From Pseudonocardiales bacterium (lineage in GTDB: Bacteria > Actinomycetota > Actinomycetes > Mycobacteriales > Pseudonocardiaceae), in NCBI GenBank assembly GCA_023252195.1, contig JAHEXI010000004.1, positions 1 to 64,000 on the forward strand: a stretch of 64,000 bases of DNA. Reading direction: 5' to 3'. The position numbers were made by a program, and so were the translations under genes. Shown here in pieces: positions 41,243 through 52,660 of this stretch (within the stretch, counting starts at the first letter, position 1; every line of letters starts with the position of its first letter). The notes below the pieces were generated by a model. The model was not told where the DNA came from, made no database searches, and worked only from the letters and a program-made list of their open reading frames with translations.

Positions 41243-43255
41243 GAGGACCCGCACCAATGGCTGGAGGATGTGACCGGCGAGCGGGCGCTGTCCTGGGTGC
41301 GGGAGCGCAACGCCGAAACCGTCACTGAGCTGACCGGGGGGTCCCGGTTCGAGGCGCTGCGCACCGAGATCCGGGAGGTGCTCGACTCGACGGACCGCAT
41401 CCCGTACATCACCCGGCGCGGCGAATACCGATACAACTTCTGGCAGGACCGCGACCACCCGCGCGGCCAGTGGCGGCGCACCACGCTGGCTGAGTATCGC
41501 GAGGAGCAGCCGGAATGGGAGGTCCTGCTCGACGTCGACGCGCTGGCCCGCGACGAGGAAGAGAACTGGGTCTTCCACGGCGCGCAGTGCCTGCGGCCGG
41601 ACTACCGATGGGCGCTGGTCTCGCTATCGCGGGGCGGCGCGGATGCGGCGGTGCTGCGGGAGTTCGACATCGAGCGCCGGGAGTTCGTCGCCGACGGCTT
41701 CGCGCTGCCCGAGGCGAAGTCCGTGATGGGCTGGATCGACGTCGACCACCTCTATGTCGCCACCGACTTCGGCCCGGGGACGCTCACCACCAGCGGGTAC
41801 CCGCGCACCGTCCGGCAATGGCGGCGTGGCACACCGCTAGCCGACGCCGAGCTGGTGTACGAAGGCAGACCCGACGATGTCCGGGTGTCCGCCTACCACC
41901 ACCACACCGTCGGTTTCGAGCGCGACTTCGTCCATCGAGTCGTGGACTTCTACCGCACCGAGCTGTACCTGCGATGCGGCGACCGGCTGCGTCGTGTCGA
42001 GGTGCCCGAGGATGCGATCGTCGGCGTCCACCGGCAGTGGTTGCTGATCGAGCTGCGCAGCGACTGGACGGTCGGCCGGACGTACCCGGCGGGTTGCCTG
42101 TTGGTGACCGACTTCGACGAGTTCATCGCTCGGGGCCCTGGTGAGCTGCTGGTGTTGTTCGCTCCTGATGAGCGCACGTCGCTGGCTGGTTACAGCTGGA
42201 CCCGCCACCACCTGATCCTCGACGTGATGCACGACGTGGTCAGCCACCTCTCGGTGCTGACACCGGCCGATGACTGGCGCTCCAGGCCGCTGACCGGCAC
42301 GCCGCCGCTGTGCAGCGTGAGCGCGCAGGGCACCGACTCACACACCGACGACGAGTACCTGCTCGACGTCGACGGCTTCCTTACTCCGCCCACGCTGGCC
42401 ATCGGCACCATCGGCACCGGCCCGGTTGAGGTGCTCAAGCGGGAACCGTCCTTTTTTGACGGTGCCGGCCTCGCCGTGCACCAGCACTTCGCGGTCTCCG
42501 ACGACGGCACCGAGATCCCGTATTTCGTGGTGGCGCCCGACTCGGCTGTGCCGCCCGGCGGCTGGCCCACCCTGTTGTACGGCTACGGCGGCTTTGAGAT
42601 ATCCCTGCAACCCGGCTACCGCGGTGGTCTGGGTCGCGCCTGGCTGGACCGCGGCGGCTGCTACGTCGTCGCCAACATCCGCGGCGGCGGCGAGTACGGC
42701 CCGCGCTGGCATTCCGCCGCGCTCAAGGGCGACCGCCACCTGGTGTATGAGGATTTTGCCGCGGTGGCCCGGGATCTGGTCACCCGTGGCCTCACCACGC
42801 CGGGGCGCCTCGGCGCCCAGGGCGGAAGCAACGGTGGGCTGCTCATGGGCGTGATGCTCACCCGTTACCCGGAGCTGTTCGGCGCCATCGTCGCCGCGGT
42901 CCCACTGCTCGACATGTTGCGCTACCACCTGCTGCCCGCCGGCGCCTCCTGGATGGCCGAGTATGGCGACCCCGACGACCCGGCTGACCGGGAGCATCTG
43001 CTGCCCTTCTCCCCTTACCACCAGCTGCGGGCCGATGGCCGCTACCCGCCGATCCTGCTCACCACGTCCACTCGGGACGACCGCGTGCATCCTGGCCATG
43101 CCCGCAAACTGGTGGCCCGGATGCGCGAGTACGGCCTGCCGGTCAGCTACTACGAGAACATCGAGGGCGGCCACGGCGGCGCGGCGGACAACGAGCAGGC
43201 GGCCTTCATGTCCGCCCTGGCCTACGAGTTCCTTTGGCGCCACCTCTGCGGCTGA
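41213..43255 (+). CDS. Prolyl oligopeptidase (family S9)
   Basis: 680 residues. N-terminal seven-blade propeller region (about 60-400) and C-terminal alpha/beta-hydrolase domain. GAQGGSNGGLLMG carries the nucleophile Ser, TSTRDDRVHPGHA the Asp and ENIEGGHGGAADN the His. It cleaves short peptides after Pro (or a basic residue, if oligopeptidase-B-like) in the cytosol; no signal peptide. DPHQWLEDV at the start is typical. GTG 41213 is preferred; TTG 41189 would place repeat-derived residues (AREWQTV) at the N-terminus. Confidence 0.9.
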   Translation: MLGHSFALTSEDPHQWLEDVTGERALSWVRERNAETVTELTGGSRFEALRTEIREVLDSTDRIPYITRRGEYRYNFWQDRDHPRGQWRRTTLAEYREEQPEWEVLLDVDALARDEEENWVFHGAQCLRPDYRWALVSLSRGGADAAVLREFDIERREFVADGFALPEAKSVMGWIDVDHLYVATDFGPGTLTTSGYPRTVRQWRRGTPLADAELVYEGRPDDVRVSAYHHHTVGFERDFVHRVVDFYRTELYLRCGDRLRRVEVPEDAIVGVHRQWLLIELRSDWTVGRTYPAGCLLVTDFDEFIARGPGELLVLFAPDERTSLAGYSWTRHHLILDVMHDVVSHLSVLTPADDWRSRPLTGTPPLCSVSAQGTDSHTDDEYLLDVDGFLTPPTLAIGTIGTGPVEVLKREPSFFDGAGLAVHQHFAVSDDGTEIPYFVVAPDSAVPPGGWPTLLYGYGGFEISLQPGYRGGLGRAWLDRGGCYVVANIRGGGEYGPRWHSAALKGDRHLVYEDFAAVARDLVTRGLTTPGRLGAQGGSNGGLLMGVMLTRYPELFGAIVAAVPLLDMLRYHLLPAGASWMAEYGDPDDPADREHLLPFSPYHQLRADGRYPPILLTTSTRDDRVHPGHARKLVARMREYGLPVSYYENIEGGHGGAADNEQAAFMSALAYEFLWRHLCG

Positions 43256-43285
43256 CGTGAGCCGTAGCGGTGCAGGTCTGCACAG

Positions 43286-44086
43286 TCACGACTCACCGTC
43301 GACGATCTTGGGTACCGGCGGCACCTGTCGGCTGTTGATCAGGGCCGCGAGCCCGTCAAGGACGCGGTGCAATCCGAAGCGGTAGGCGTGGGCAGGGTCG
43401 TGGGCGCTGCGGTGCGCGGCACCGGCCGCGGTGCCGACCCGGGTGGCGAGCGGATAGGCCGGCTCGTCTAGCACCCGGGCGAGCAGGGGCGCGTTGGCAG
43501 CCCACCACTGCTCGTCGTTCATGGCGCTGCCGGCCTGGGCGGCGCGGGCGTCCGCGACGGCACGGGCGGACGCTTGCACGAAGGTCAGCAGGTGGGTGAG
43601 GCAGTCGTCCATCTCGACGTCGTCGAGCTCGAGGCCGTCCAGCGCCGAGAGCTCATGTTCGTACTTTCCGATCAGCCCCGGGCCTAGCGGCGGCCTCAAG
43701 GTAGACACGGTCGCAGCCCACGGATGGGCGTCGAACAGGTCTCGGTTCTCCTCCGCGATCGTGATCAGCCGCTGCCGCCAGAGCTGTCCAGTGGTGTTCG
43801 CGCGGGACATCCGGGCGTAGGCGGAGTCGAGCATGAGGTCCAGCAGTTCGGCCTTGCTCGGCACGTAGGTGTACAACGTCATCGCGCCGACTCCGAGCGC
43901 CGCCGCGACCCGGCGCATGGTCACAGCCTCGAGCCCTTCGCGATCGGCCAGATCCGTCGCCGCAGCCACCACCGCGTCGAGGTCCAATCCCCGCTCCGGC
44001 CCGTGGCGCGGCGCCGTTTCCGGGACGCGCCAGAGTAGTTGCAGGGTCCGCGCCGGCTCGCCGGCACTACTGCGCTCAGAGGCCAT
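43286..44086 (-). CDS. TetR-family transcriptional regulator
   Basis: 266 residues. N-terminal HTH (TMRRVAAALGVGAMTLYTYV) at about 60-80, followed by a helical TetR_C-type ligand domain (YEHELSALDGLELDD, LTHLLTFVQASARAV). ATG 44086 follows GAGAGGA. Divergent from a VOC-family gene across 70 bases that contain a palindrome, so it likely represses itself and that gene. The inducer is unknown. Confidence 0.9.
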   Translation of the reverse strand: MASERSSAGEPARTLQLLWRVPETAPRHGPERGLDLDAVVAAATDLADREGLEAVTMRRVAAALGVGAMTLYTYVPSKAELLDLMLDSAYARMSRANTTGQLWRQRLITIAEENRDLFDAHPWAATVSTLRPPLGPGLIGKYEHELSALDGLELDDVEMDDCLTHLLTFVQASARAVADARAAQAGSAMNDEQWWAANAPLLARVLDEPAYPLATRVGTAAGAAHRSAHDPAHAYRFGLHRVLDGLAALINSRQVPPVPKIVDGES

Positions 44087-44103
44087 CGGAACATCCTCTC
44101 GCC

Positions 44104-44122
44104 TGTACTCCGTACAGCGTAC
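44104..44122. promoter_or_regulatory. Probable TetR operator
   Basis: Two overlapping palindromes, TGTAC-TCC-GTACA (44104-44116) and GTAC-AGC-GTAC (44112-44122). The second overlaps a TACGAT -10 box (44120-44125) for the rightward VOC gene. Confidence 0.6.
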
Positions 44123-44156
44123 GATGAACGAGCCCATCACTACCGAAGGAGCACCC

Positions 44157-44558
44157 GTGCAGATCACCTCCTCGGCCGTGTCGTTGAACGTCGATGACGT
44201 CGCAGCGTCAAGTTCGTTCCTGGTCAAGCACTTCAGCTTTCACGAGGAGATGGCAGCCGACGGATTCGCATCGCTTCGCCGGCCGGACGCGGGGATGAAC
44301 GTCGTCTTCCTGCGACGTGGCCTGCAAATCTTGCCTGCCGATCAGCGCGACGACCACGCAGGCGGCGTCATCCTCGCCTTCGCCGTCGACGATCTCGAAG
44401 GGGAGCTGGCCCGGTTGCAAGGCGAGGGTGTGGCTATCACCATGCCGCTGACCGAAGAGCAGTGGGGCGAGCGCGCCTTCCAAGTCCGCGATCCCAACGG
44501 GGTCATCGTCCAGCTCGTCGACTGGAACGCCGCCGTCGATGGCGGCGCAGAGATCTGA
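44157..44558 (+). CDS. VOC (glyoxalase/bleomycin-resistance) family protein
   Basis: 133 residues from GTG 44157, six bases after GAAGGAG. Two beta-alpha-beta-beta-beta units: SSAVSLNVDDVAASSSFLVK (first) and GGVILAFAVDDLEGELARL (second), ending FQVRDPNGVIVQLVDW with the metal-ligand-type region. Likely a metal-dependent dimer for lyase, dioxygenase or sequestration activity; substrate unknown. Probably controlled by the divergent TetR regulator. Confidence 0.88.
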   Translation: MQITSSAVSLNVDDVAASSSFLVKHFSFHEEMAADGFASLRRPDAGMNVVFLRRGLQILPADQRDDHAGGVILAFAVDDLEGELARLQGEGVAITMPLTEEQWGERAFQVRDPNGVIVQLVDWNAAVDGGAEI

Positions 44559-44581
44559 GCTCGTCCGCACCGCTCTCATCG

Positions 44582-44643
44582 TCCCGAACTCCACTGCAGA
44601 GTTGATAGCCGGCCATCGGACAGCTCTGCGGTGGAGTTCGGGA
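44582..44643. terminator. 20-bp hairpin after the VOC gene
   Basis: Arms 44582-44601 (TCCCGAACTCCACTGCAGAG) and 44624-44643, one mismatch, 22-base loop. Same family as the hairpin at 58452-58507. Confidence 0.6.
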
Positions 44644-44764
44644 ACGGGAGAGTTGATTGCCAGGCAGAAGATCTTGCTTAGACCCACTATGGACTGATCG
44701 CTGCGGCGATGCGGGGCCGGATGAAGCACAGATGCCCTCGGGAAACCTCATTGCGGCTGCCCCA

Positions 44765-44770
44765 TAGGCT
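44765..44770 (+). promoter_or_regulatory. -10 box of metG
   Basis: TAGGCT six bases before ATG 44777; leaderless pattern. Confidence 0.45.
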
Positions 44771-44776
44771 GGCGCC

Positions 44777-46573
44777 ATGAACGCACCTGTGCTCGCCGCG
44801 GTGGCCTGGCCCTATGCCAACGGGCCGCGGCACATCGGTCACGTCTCCGGTTTCGGTGTCCCGTCGGACATCTTCGCGCGCTACCAGCGGATGGCTGGCA
44901 ACCGGGTGCTCATGATTTCGGGAACCGATGAGAACGGCACCCCGATCCAGGTGCAGGCCGACGCCGAGGGAGTCACACCTCGCGAGCTCGCCGACAAGTA
45001 CAACCGGATGATCGTGGGAGATCTGCAAGGTCTGGGTTTGTCCTACGACCTGTTCACCCGCACCACCACGGCCAATCATCACCGGGTGGTGCAGGAGCTG
45101 TTTCTTGCGTTGTACCGCAACGGCTACGTGATCGCGCGTAGCGCGCTCGGCGCGATCAGCCCGTCGACCGGCCGTACCCTTCCCGACCGCTACATCGAGG
45201 GCACCTGCCCGATCTGCGGCTACGACAGCGCACGCGGCGACCAGTGCGACAACTGTGGCAATCAGCTCGACCCGGCCGACCTGATCAAGCCACGGTCCCG
45301 GATCAATGGCGAGACGCCGAAGTTCGTGCAGACCGAACACCTGTTCCTCGACTTGCCGGCGTTCACCAAGGCGCTCGGGGGGTGGCTGTCCACCCGCACG
45401 GAGTGGCGACCCAATGTGCTGAAGTTTTCGCTGAATCTGCTTGACGATCTGCGCCCGCGCCCCATCACCCGCGACCTCGACTGGGGGGTTCGGGTACCGC
45501 TGGACGGCTGGCGCGACGCCCCGATGAAGCGGTTCTACGTGTGGTTCGACGCGGTCATCGGATATCTGTCGGCCTCGGTGGAGTGGGCGGTGCGCTCGGG
45601 TGACCGGGACGCGTGGCAAGCCTGGTGGTGTGACCCGGACGCCCGCTCGTACTACTTCATGGGCAAAGACAACATCACCTTCCACTCCCAGATCTGGCCC
45701 GCCATGCTGCTCGGCCAGAACGGGGCGGGGGACCGTGGTGGCGAGCCGGGGCCGTTCGGCACGCTGAACCTGCCCACCGAGGTGGTCTCCAGCGAGTTCC
45801 TCACCATGAGCGGCTCGAAGTTCTCCACCTCGCGCGGCACCGTAATCTACGTCGGGGACTTCCTGCGCGAGTTCGGCGCGGACACGTTGCGCTACTTCAT
45901 CTCGGTGGCCGGCCCAGAAACCCAGGACACCGACTTCACCTGGGACGAGTTCGTCCGCCGGATCAACTTCGAGCTGGCCAACGAGTGGGGCAACCTGGTC
46001 AACCGCTCCATCGCGATGGCACACCGCAACGTTGGCGCCGTGCCGCGCCCCTCGACTCTGCAGGACGCCGATTCCGAGCTGCTGGCCACCTCGCGGGCGG
46101 CCTTCGACACCGTCGGGGGGCTGCTGGAACGCAACCGGGTCAAGGCCGCGATTGGCGAGGCGATGCGACTGGTGAGCGCGGCGAACAAGTACCTGTCCGA
46201 GCAGGAACCGTGGAAACGCAAGGATGACCCGGAGCGCCGGGACACCATCCTGCACACCGCGCTGCAGGTCGTCTCCGACGCCAACACACTGCTCACCCCG
46301 TTTCTGCCGCATGCCGCCCAGCAGGTGCACGACCAGCTCGGCGGCACCGGCGTGTGGTCGGCTCAGCCGCAGATCCGGGACGTCAGCGAAATCGTCGCGG
46401 GCTCCGGCCCCGACTACCCGGTGATCACCGGCGACTACGCCGCCGAACAGGCCCGCTGGACCAGCATCCCCATCGAGCCCGGCCGCCCCCTAGCCAAACC
46501 CACTCCCCTGTTCACCAAGCTGGACCCCGCCCTAGGCGAAACCGGCCCCACCTGGGCCTCCATCGAATCCTGA
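44777..46573 (+). CDS. metG: Methionyl-tRNA synthetase
   Basis: 598 residues, class I synthetase. [10 protein letters not shown] holds the HIGH motif, [18 protein letters not shown] the four-Cys zinc knuckle, [14 protein letters not shown] the KMSKS-like loop (SGSKFS), and an anticodon-binding helical domain follows from about 430 ([13 protein letters not shown]). It charges tRNA-Met. First gene of the metG-tatD-rpfB-rsmA-ispE neighbourhood known from mycobacteria. It is followed by a perfect hairpin. Confidence 0.95.
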   Translation: MNAPVLAAVAWPYANGPRHIGHVSGFGVPSDIFARYQRMAGNRVLMISGTDENGTPIQVQADAEGVTPRELADKYNRMIVGDLQGLGLSYDLFTRTTTANHHRVVQELFLALYRNGYVIARSALGAISPSTGRTLPDRYIEGTCPICGYDSARGDQCDNCGNQLDPADLIKPRSRINGETPKFVQTEHLFLDLPAFTKALGGWLSTRTEWRPNVLKFSLNLLDDLRPRPITRDLDWGVRVPLDGWRDAPMKRFYVWFDAVIGYLSASVEWAVRSGDRDAWQAWWCDPDARSYYFMGKDNITFHSQIWPAMLLGQNGAGDRGGEPGPFGTLNLPTEVVSSEFLTMSGSKFSTSRGTVIYVGDFLREFGADTLRYFISVAGPETQDTDFTWDEFVRRINFELANEWGNLVNRSIAMAHRNVGAVPRPSTLQDADSELLATSRAAFDTVGGLLERNRVKAAIGEAMRLVSAANKYLSEQEPWKRKDDPERRDTILHTALQVVSDANTLLTPFLPHAAQQVHDQLGGTGVWSAQPQIRDVSEIVAGSGPDYPVITGDYAAEQARWTSIPIEPGRPLAKPTPLFTKLDPALGETGPTWASIES

Positions 46574-46578
46574 CCCAC

Positions 46579-46644
46579 CCGCATTCAGCGGGCTCAGCGG
46601 GGTAATTCGGCACCCGATAGCCCCGCTGAGCCCGCTGAATGCGG
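46579..46644. terminator. Perfect 24-bp hairpin between metG and tatD
   Basis: Arms 46579-46602 (beginning CCGCATTCAGCGGGCTCAGC) and 46621-46644, exact complements, 18-base loop, no U tract. Sequence relatives are in the fdsGB linker. Confidence 0.75.
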
Positions 46645-46666
46645 AATCCCATGCGGAGGAGTTGAC

Positions 46667-47542
46667 GTGCGAGAGTTGCCGCCGGCGCCGGCGCGGTTAC
46701 CGGCGGCGGTTGTCGACGCGCATACGCACTTGGACGCGTCCGGGGCAACCGACGCGGCGGGGGTTCGGGCGGCGCTGGACCGCGCGGGGGCGGTCGGGGT
46801 CGCCGCGGTGGTGACGGTGGCCGATGATATGGCCTCGGCGCGCTGGGTGGTGTCGGCGTCGAGCTGGGACGAGCGGGTGTTCGCGGCAGTGGCGCTGCAC
46901 CCCACCCGCACCGCGGCGATGACCGACGCCGACCGCGCCGAGCTCGATCAGCTGGCGCGGCACCCTCGGGTGGTTGCCGTGGGGGAGACCGGCCTGGACT
47001 ACTACTGGACGCAGCACGATCCGGACTGCGCGCCACCCGCAGCGCAACGGGAGGCCTACCGCTGGCACATCGACCTCGCCAAGCGGGTCGGCAAACCGCT
47101 GATGATTCACGACCGCGACGCTCACGGCGACGTGCTGGCGGTGCTCGAGCAGGAAGGGCCACCACAGACCGTAATCTTCCACTGCTTCTCCGGAGATGCC
47201 GCAATGGCGCGGATCTGCGTCGATGCCGGTTATGTGCTGTCTTTCTCCGGCACGGTGACTTTCCGTAACGCTCGCGCGTTACGCGAAGCAGCGGTGCTGG
47301 TCCCGGACCGGCAACTGCTGGTGGAGACCGACGCCCCGTTTCTCACCCCGCATCCGCACCGGGGAAAACTCAACGAGCCGGTCAACCTGCCGTACACCGT
47401 CCGGGATCTCGCCGCGCTGCGCGGCCAAGACGTGGCCGAGCTGGCGGCGTCTACCTGCGCAAACGCCGCGCGAGTCTTCGGTTTCGGGCACCCAGCTACC
47501 AAAAAATCTTTCGGTGCGACCGATACCGCTGGGCGGTTCTAA
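46667..47542 (+). CDS. tatD: TatD-family metal-dependent DNase
   Basis: 291 residues from GTG 46667, six bases after GGAGGA. Metal ligands: VVDAHTHLD (HxH), GETGLDYYW (Glu), LMIHDRDAH and FHCFSG (His), ETDAPFLTP (Asp). A TIM-barrel nuclease of the YcfH/TatD type with 3'-5' exonuclease activity in characterised members. It follows metG across a hairpin, in the mycobacterial order. Confidence 0.93.
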   Translation: MRELPPAPARLPAAVVDAHTHLDASGATDAAGVRAALDRAGAVGVAAVVTVADDMASARWVVSASSWDERVFAAVALHPTRTAAMTDADRAELDQLARHPRVVAVGETGLDYYWTQHDPDCAPPAAQREAYRWHIDLAKRVGKPLMIHDRDAHGDVLAVLEQEGPPQTVIFHCFSGDAAMARICVDAGYVLSFSGTVTFRNARALREAAVLVPDRQLLVETDAPFLTPHPHRGKLNEPVNLPYTVRDLAALRGQDVAELAASTCANAARVFGFGHPATKKSFGATDTAGRF

Positions 47543-47784
47543 CCGCTCAATCGGCGACACTTCGTAACAGATGATTGCGCACTCGGCTACGAACCGTTAC
47601 CGTTCCGTCACTGTCAGCCGGGATGGGGTAGTTCCGGCACGGGGATGTGGGTCACTGCCGGCGGCGCTACCGCCGTGCGGGCAGGGACCCGTCGGGATGG
47701 GTCTGCCTTCTCTTGTGAGGGTGGGCGTCTGCTCCCGGCTGTTCTCGTGCTTCCCCTGCCCGGAACTGCGACGACTGGACTTTG

Positions 47785-48906
47785 GTGACCACTCGTACGT
47801 TCGTCAGAGGCACGCTGGTAGCTACCATGCTGGCATTGACAACCGGCACGGCCTCGGTTCTCACCATGGACAAGACCATCACCGTCACGGTGGACGGTGA
47901 GCAGCGGACCATCCACACATTCGCTTCCTCCGTCGCGGGCGCGCTGGAATCCGCGGGGCTTCGCATCGATGAGCAGGACGCGCTGGCCCCCACTGCGAAC
48001 AGTGCCGTCGAGGACGGCAGCCGGATCGTGCTCAAGCGCGCCCGACCGCTCGCCCTCACCGTCGACGGGACTCAGCACGAGATCTGGACCACAGCCCTCA
48101 CCGTCGACACGGCGTTGCAGCAGGTCGGGATGAACGCCCCGGCCATGCAGCTGTCGGCCGATCGGTCCCGGCGCATTCCGCTGGAGGGCATGGCTCTGGT
48201 GGTGCAGATCGCGAAGCCGATCACTCTGCTCGATGGGGGCCAGCCGGCGAAGGAGATCCAGGCCACCGCGCTGTCGGTCGGTGATCTGCTTACCCAGCAA
48301 GGCGTTCCGTTGCAGGACCGCGACCTGGTCACCCCGGCACGAAACTCGCCGGTGCTGCCTGGGATGACGGTGGAGGTGACCCGCGTGGTCACCGAGGAAC
48401 GTACTTATAAGCAACTCGTCGCGCCCCCGGTCAAGAAGGTCAGAGATCCCCGGCTGCCGATCGGCAGTGAGGTCGTTGAAGATCCTGGCGCCCCGGGAGA
48501 GCAGATCGTCACGTTCCGCGTCACCCTGGCCAATGGTCAAGAAGCCGACCGCAAGCAGCTGGCCGCACAGGAGCTCACTCCGGCGCGGCCGGCTCGGGTC
48601 CGGGTGGGTGCGAAGGGGTCCGGGCAGGGGTCCGCGCAGCGGTATACCTCCACTGGGACCACCGTGTGGGATCAACTGGCGCGATGCGAGTCCGGCGGCA
48701 ACTGGGCCGCCAACTCGGGCAACGGTTACTACGGCGGCCTGCAGTTCGACAAGGCCACCTGGAGCGCCAACGGCGGTAACCAGTATGCGCCCTACCCGTA
48801 CCAGGCGAGCCGCGAGGAACAGATCGAGATCGCTCAGCGGGTCCGCAACGCCCGCGGCAACTACCACGCCTGGCCAACCTGCTCAGCCGAGGTCGGCCTG
48901 GCCTAG
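47785..48906 (+). CDS. rpfB: Resuscitation-promoting factor RpfB
   Basis: 373 residues. A hydrophobic N-terminal segment ([18 protein letters not shown]) anchors or exports it; three DUF348 repeats follow (e.g. [19 protein letters not shown]), then a G5 domain ([20 protein letters not shown]) and the C-terminal Rpf transglycosylase-like domain [16 protein letters not shown] with catalytic Glu and GGLQF. It cleaves peptidoglycan at the cell surface and wakes dormant cells. Start GTG 47785 (TTG 47782 also possible). The 240-base leader has no gene. Confidence 0.94.
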   Translation: MTTRTFVRGTLVATMLALTTGTASVLTMDKTITVTVDGEQRTIHTFASSVAGALESAGLRIDEQDALAPTANSAVEDGSRIVLKRARPLALTVDGTQHEIWTTALTVDTALQQVGMNAPAMQLSADRSRRIPLEGMALVVQIAKPITLLDGGQPAKEIQATALSVGDLLTQQGVPLQDRDLVTPARNSPVLPGMTVEVTRVVTEERTYKQLVAPPVKKVRDPRLPIGSEVVEDPGAPGEQIVTFRVTLANGQEADRKQLAAQELTPARPARVRVGAKGSGQGSAQRYTSTGTTVWDQLARCESGGNWAANSGNGYYGGLQFDKATWSANGGNQYAPYPYQASREEQIEIAQRVRNARGNYHAWPTCSAEVGLA

Positions 48907-48911
48907 TCTCA

Positions 48912-48975
48912 CCCGTCATGGAGACATATCGGGGCTATCAGGCGCCTCGTCACCCCGATAAGTCTCCATGACGGG
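48912..48975. promoter_or_regulatory. Hairpin covering the rsmA start codon
   Basis: Arms 48912-48934 (beginning CCCGTCATGGAGACATATCG) and 48953-48975 pair with one mismatch over 23 bases; the right arm contains ATG 48968 of rsmA. It may end rpfB transcription, or fold over the start in a read-through message. Confidence 0.6.
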
Positions 48976-49834
48976 GTTGCTCGGGCCGGCTGAGTTGCGG
49001 ACGTTGGCGCAGCGGCTGGGGGTTCGGCCGGCTAAGCGGCTTGGGCAGAACTTCGTGCATGACGCGAACACGGTGCGCCGGATCGTGGCGGCGGCCGACT
49101 TGAGCCCCGACGACGTCGTGCTGGAAGTCGGGCCTGGGCTGGGCTCGCTGACCCTGGCGTTGCTCGGCGCAGTGGACCGGGTGCTGGCCGTTGAAGTGGA
49201 TCCACTGCTGGCCGGCGCGTTGCCCGCCACGGTGGCTGACCGCGCCCCGGACCGCGCTGATGCGCTACGCATTCTGACCGCGGACGCACTTCGCGTGCGG
49301 CGGGTGGAGATCGTCGAGGCGGCTGACGGCCTGGAACCCACCGCGCTGGTCGCAAACCTGCCCTACAACGTCGGTGTTCCCGTACTGCTGCATCTGCTCG
49401 CCGAGCTGCCGAGCCTGCGCCGCGGGCTGGTGATGGTGCAGGCCGAGGTGGCCGACCGGCTGGCCGCCCCGCCGGGCAGCCGGTGCTACGGCGCGCCCAG
49501 CGTCAAGGCGGCCTGGTTCGCCGAGGTACGCCTCGCCGGGCCGGTACCCCGGGCGGTGTTCTGGCCGGTTCCCAACGTGGACTCCGGCTTGGTTGCCCTG
49601 ACCAGCCGCCCGCCACCCTCGACAGTGCCCAGGCAGGAGGTCTTCGCGCTCGTCGATGCCGCCTTCGCGCAGCGCCGCAAGACGTTGCGGGCCGCCCTGG
49701 CCGGCTGGGCCGGTTCCGCAGCCTCCGCCGAGCAGCTGCTCCGGGCGGCCGGAATCGATCCCCGCAGCCGTGGCGAGCAGCTCTCCGTCAGCGAATTTGC
49801 GAGAATCGCTCGTGAGTGGCAAACAGTGTTATAG
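48968..49834 (+). CDS. rsmA: 16S rRNA (A1518/A1519-N6)-dimethyltransferase RsmA/KsgA
   Basis: 288 residues. [34 protein letters not shown] (SAM motif I) and [17 protein letters not shown] (NLPY active site) are diagnostic. It dimethylates two adenines near the 3' end of 16S rRNA. Between rpfB and ispE as in mycobacteria. The last residues (AREWQTVL) are encoded by a dispersed palindromic repeat, whose other copy gives the same residues at the N-terminus of the S9 peptidase frame. Confidence 0.94.
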   Translation: MTGLLGPAELRTLAQRLGVRPAKRLGQNFVHDANTVRRIVAAADLSPDDVVLEVGPGLGSLTLALLGAVDRVLAVEVDPLLAGALPATVADRAPDRADALRILTADALRVRRVEIVEAADGLEPTALVANLPYNVGVPVLLHLLAELPSLRRGLVMVQAEVADRLAAPPGSRCYGAPSVKAAWFAEVRLAGPVPRAVFWPVPNVDSGLVALTSRPPPSTVPRQEVFALVDAAFAQRRKTLRAALAGWAGSAASAEQLLRAAGIDPRSRGEQLSVSEFARIAREWQTVL

Positions 49835-49855
49835 CACTCAATGCCACTCACGAGC
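49808..49855. terminator. 14-bp palindromic repeat at the end of rsmA
   Basis: Arms GCTCGTGAGTGGCA (49808-49821) and TGCCACTCACGAGC (49842-49855), perfect. Overlaps the last rsmA codons and stop; second copy at 41195-41242. Confidence 0.7.
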
Positions 49856-49859
49856 ACCG

Positions 49860-49865
49860 TACGCT
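49860..49865 (+). promoter_or_regulatory. -10 box of ispE
   Basis: TACGCT six bases before GTG 49872; leaderless pattern. Confidence 0.45.
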
Positions 49866-49871
49866 AGGACG

Positions 49872-50848
49872 GTGCTGTCCGTGGTGCCGCAACCGGTTAC
49901 CGTGCGCGTCCCGGCCAAGGTGAACCTGCACCTGGCCGTGGGTGGCCTGCGCGGCGACGGCTACCACGAGTTGACCAGCGTATTTCAGGCGCTGTCGATG
50001 CTCGACGAGGTGACCGTCGCGGCCACCGACGAGCCCGGTGTGCAGGTATACGGCGAGGGTGCCGCGACGGTGCCCACCGACGACCGGAACCTGGCGTGGC
50101 GCGCGGTCCTGCTGCTCGCCGAGCGCGTCGGACGACGGCCTTTGGTGCGGGTGGTCCTGCGCAAAGCCATCCCGGTGGCCGGCGGCATGGCCGGCGGCAG
50201 CGCCGACGCGGCGGGCACGCTGGTCGCCCTGGCCGGGCTGTGGCGCCTGGATATCAGTCGCGAAGAGTTGACCGCACTGGCCGCTGGACTGGGTAGCGAT
50301 GTGCCGTTCGCGTTATGCGGTGGCACCGCGATGGGCACCGGGCGCGGTGAGTCCTTGGTGCCGGTGCTGGCGCGGCATTCGTTTCATTGGGTGATCGCGC
50401 TGGATCACCGCGGCCTGTCCACACCGGAGGTCTACCGGGAGTTGGACCGGCTCCGCCATGGTGCGCCGCAGTCGTTACAGCGGCTCGGCGACGTCGAGCC
50501 ACTGTTGGAGGCGCTGGCGTCGGGGGACCCTCGGCGGCTCGCATTGCTGCTCGGAAACGATCTGCAGGCCGCGGCGGTCTCGCTGCGCCCCACGCTGCGC
50601 CGCACCCTGCGCGCCGGGGTCGACGCCGGGGCACTGGCCGGCATCGTCTCGGGATCGGGGCCGAGCTGTGCGTTCCTGTGCACCGACGGCGACGCCGCGG
50701 TCCGGGTTGCCGCCGAGCTGGCCGGAGCCGGCGTGTGCCGCACCGTCCGGGTAGCCACCGGCCCGGTGCCCGGTGCCCGCATTGTGGAGGATTCGCGCCC
50801 GATGCCGCCCCACCCTGGGCCGCCTAACGAACCCCTGGCGCACGCCTG

Positions 50849-50849
<1 letters not shown>
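49872..50849 (+). CDS. ispE: 4-diphosphocytidyl-2-C-methyl-D-erythritol kinase
   Basis: 325 residues of the GHMP kinase fold. [15 protein letters not shown] holds the substrate Lys, [18 protein letters not shown] the ATP loop and [12 protein letters not shown] motif 3. It phosphorylates the CDP-ME intermediate of the MEP isoprenoid pathway. The stop shares an A with the ABC-F start (TGATG), so translation is coupled. The C-terminal tail is Pro-rich and not conserved. Confidence 0.94.
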
Positions 50850-52612
<1,763 letters not shown>

Positions 52613-52660
52613 CCGCCATCGGATGCGGGTTTGCCCAGCACAGCCGTAAGGTGGCCGTTT

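Noticed and set aside
47543-47784. Cyclic di-AMP (ydaO) riboswitch in the rpfB leader
   Set aside because: Some actinobacterial rpf genes have one, but I could not find its conserved sequence blocks in this leader.
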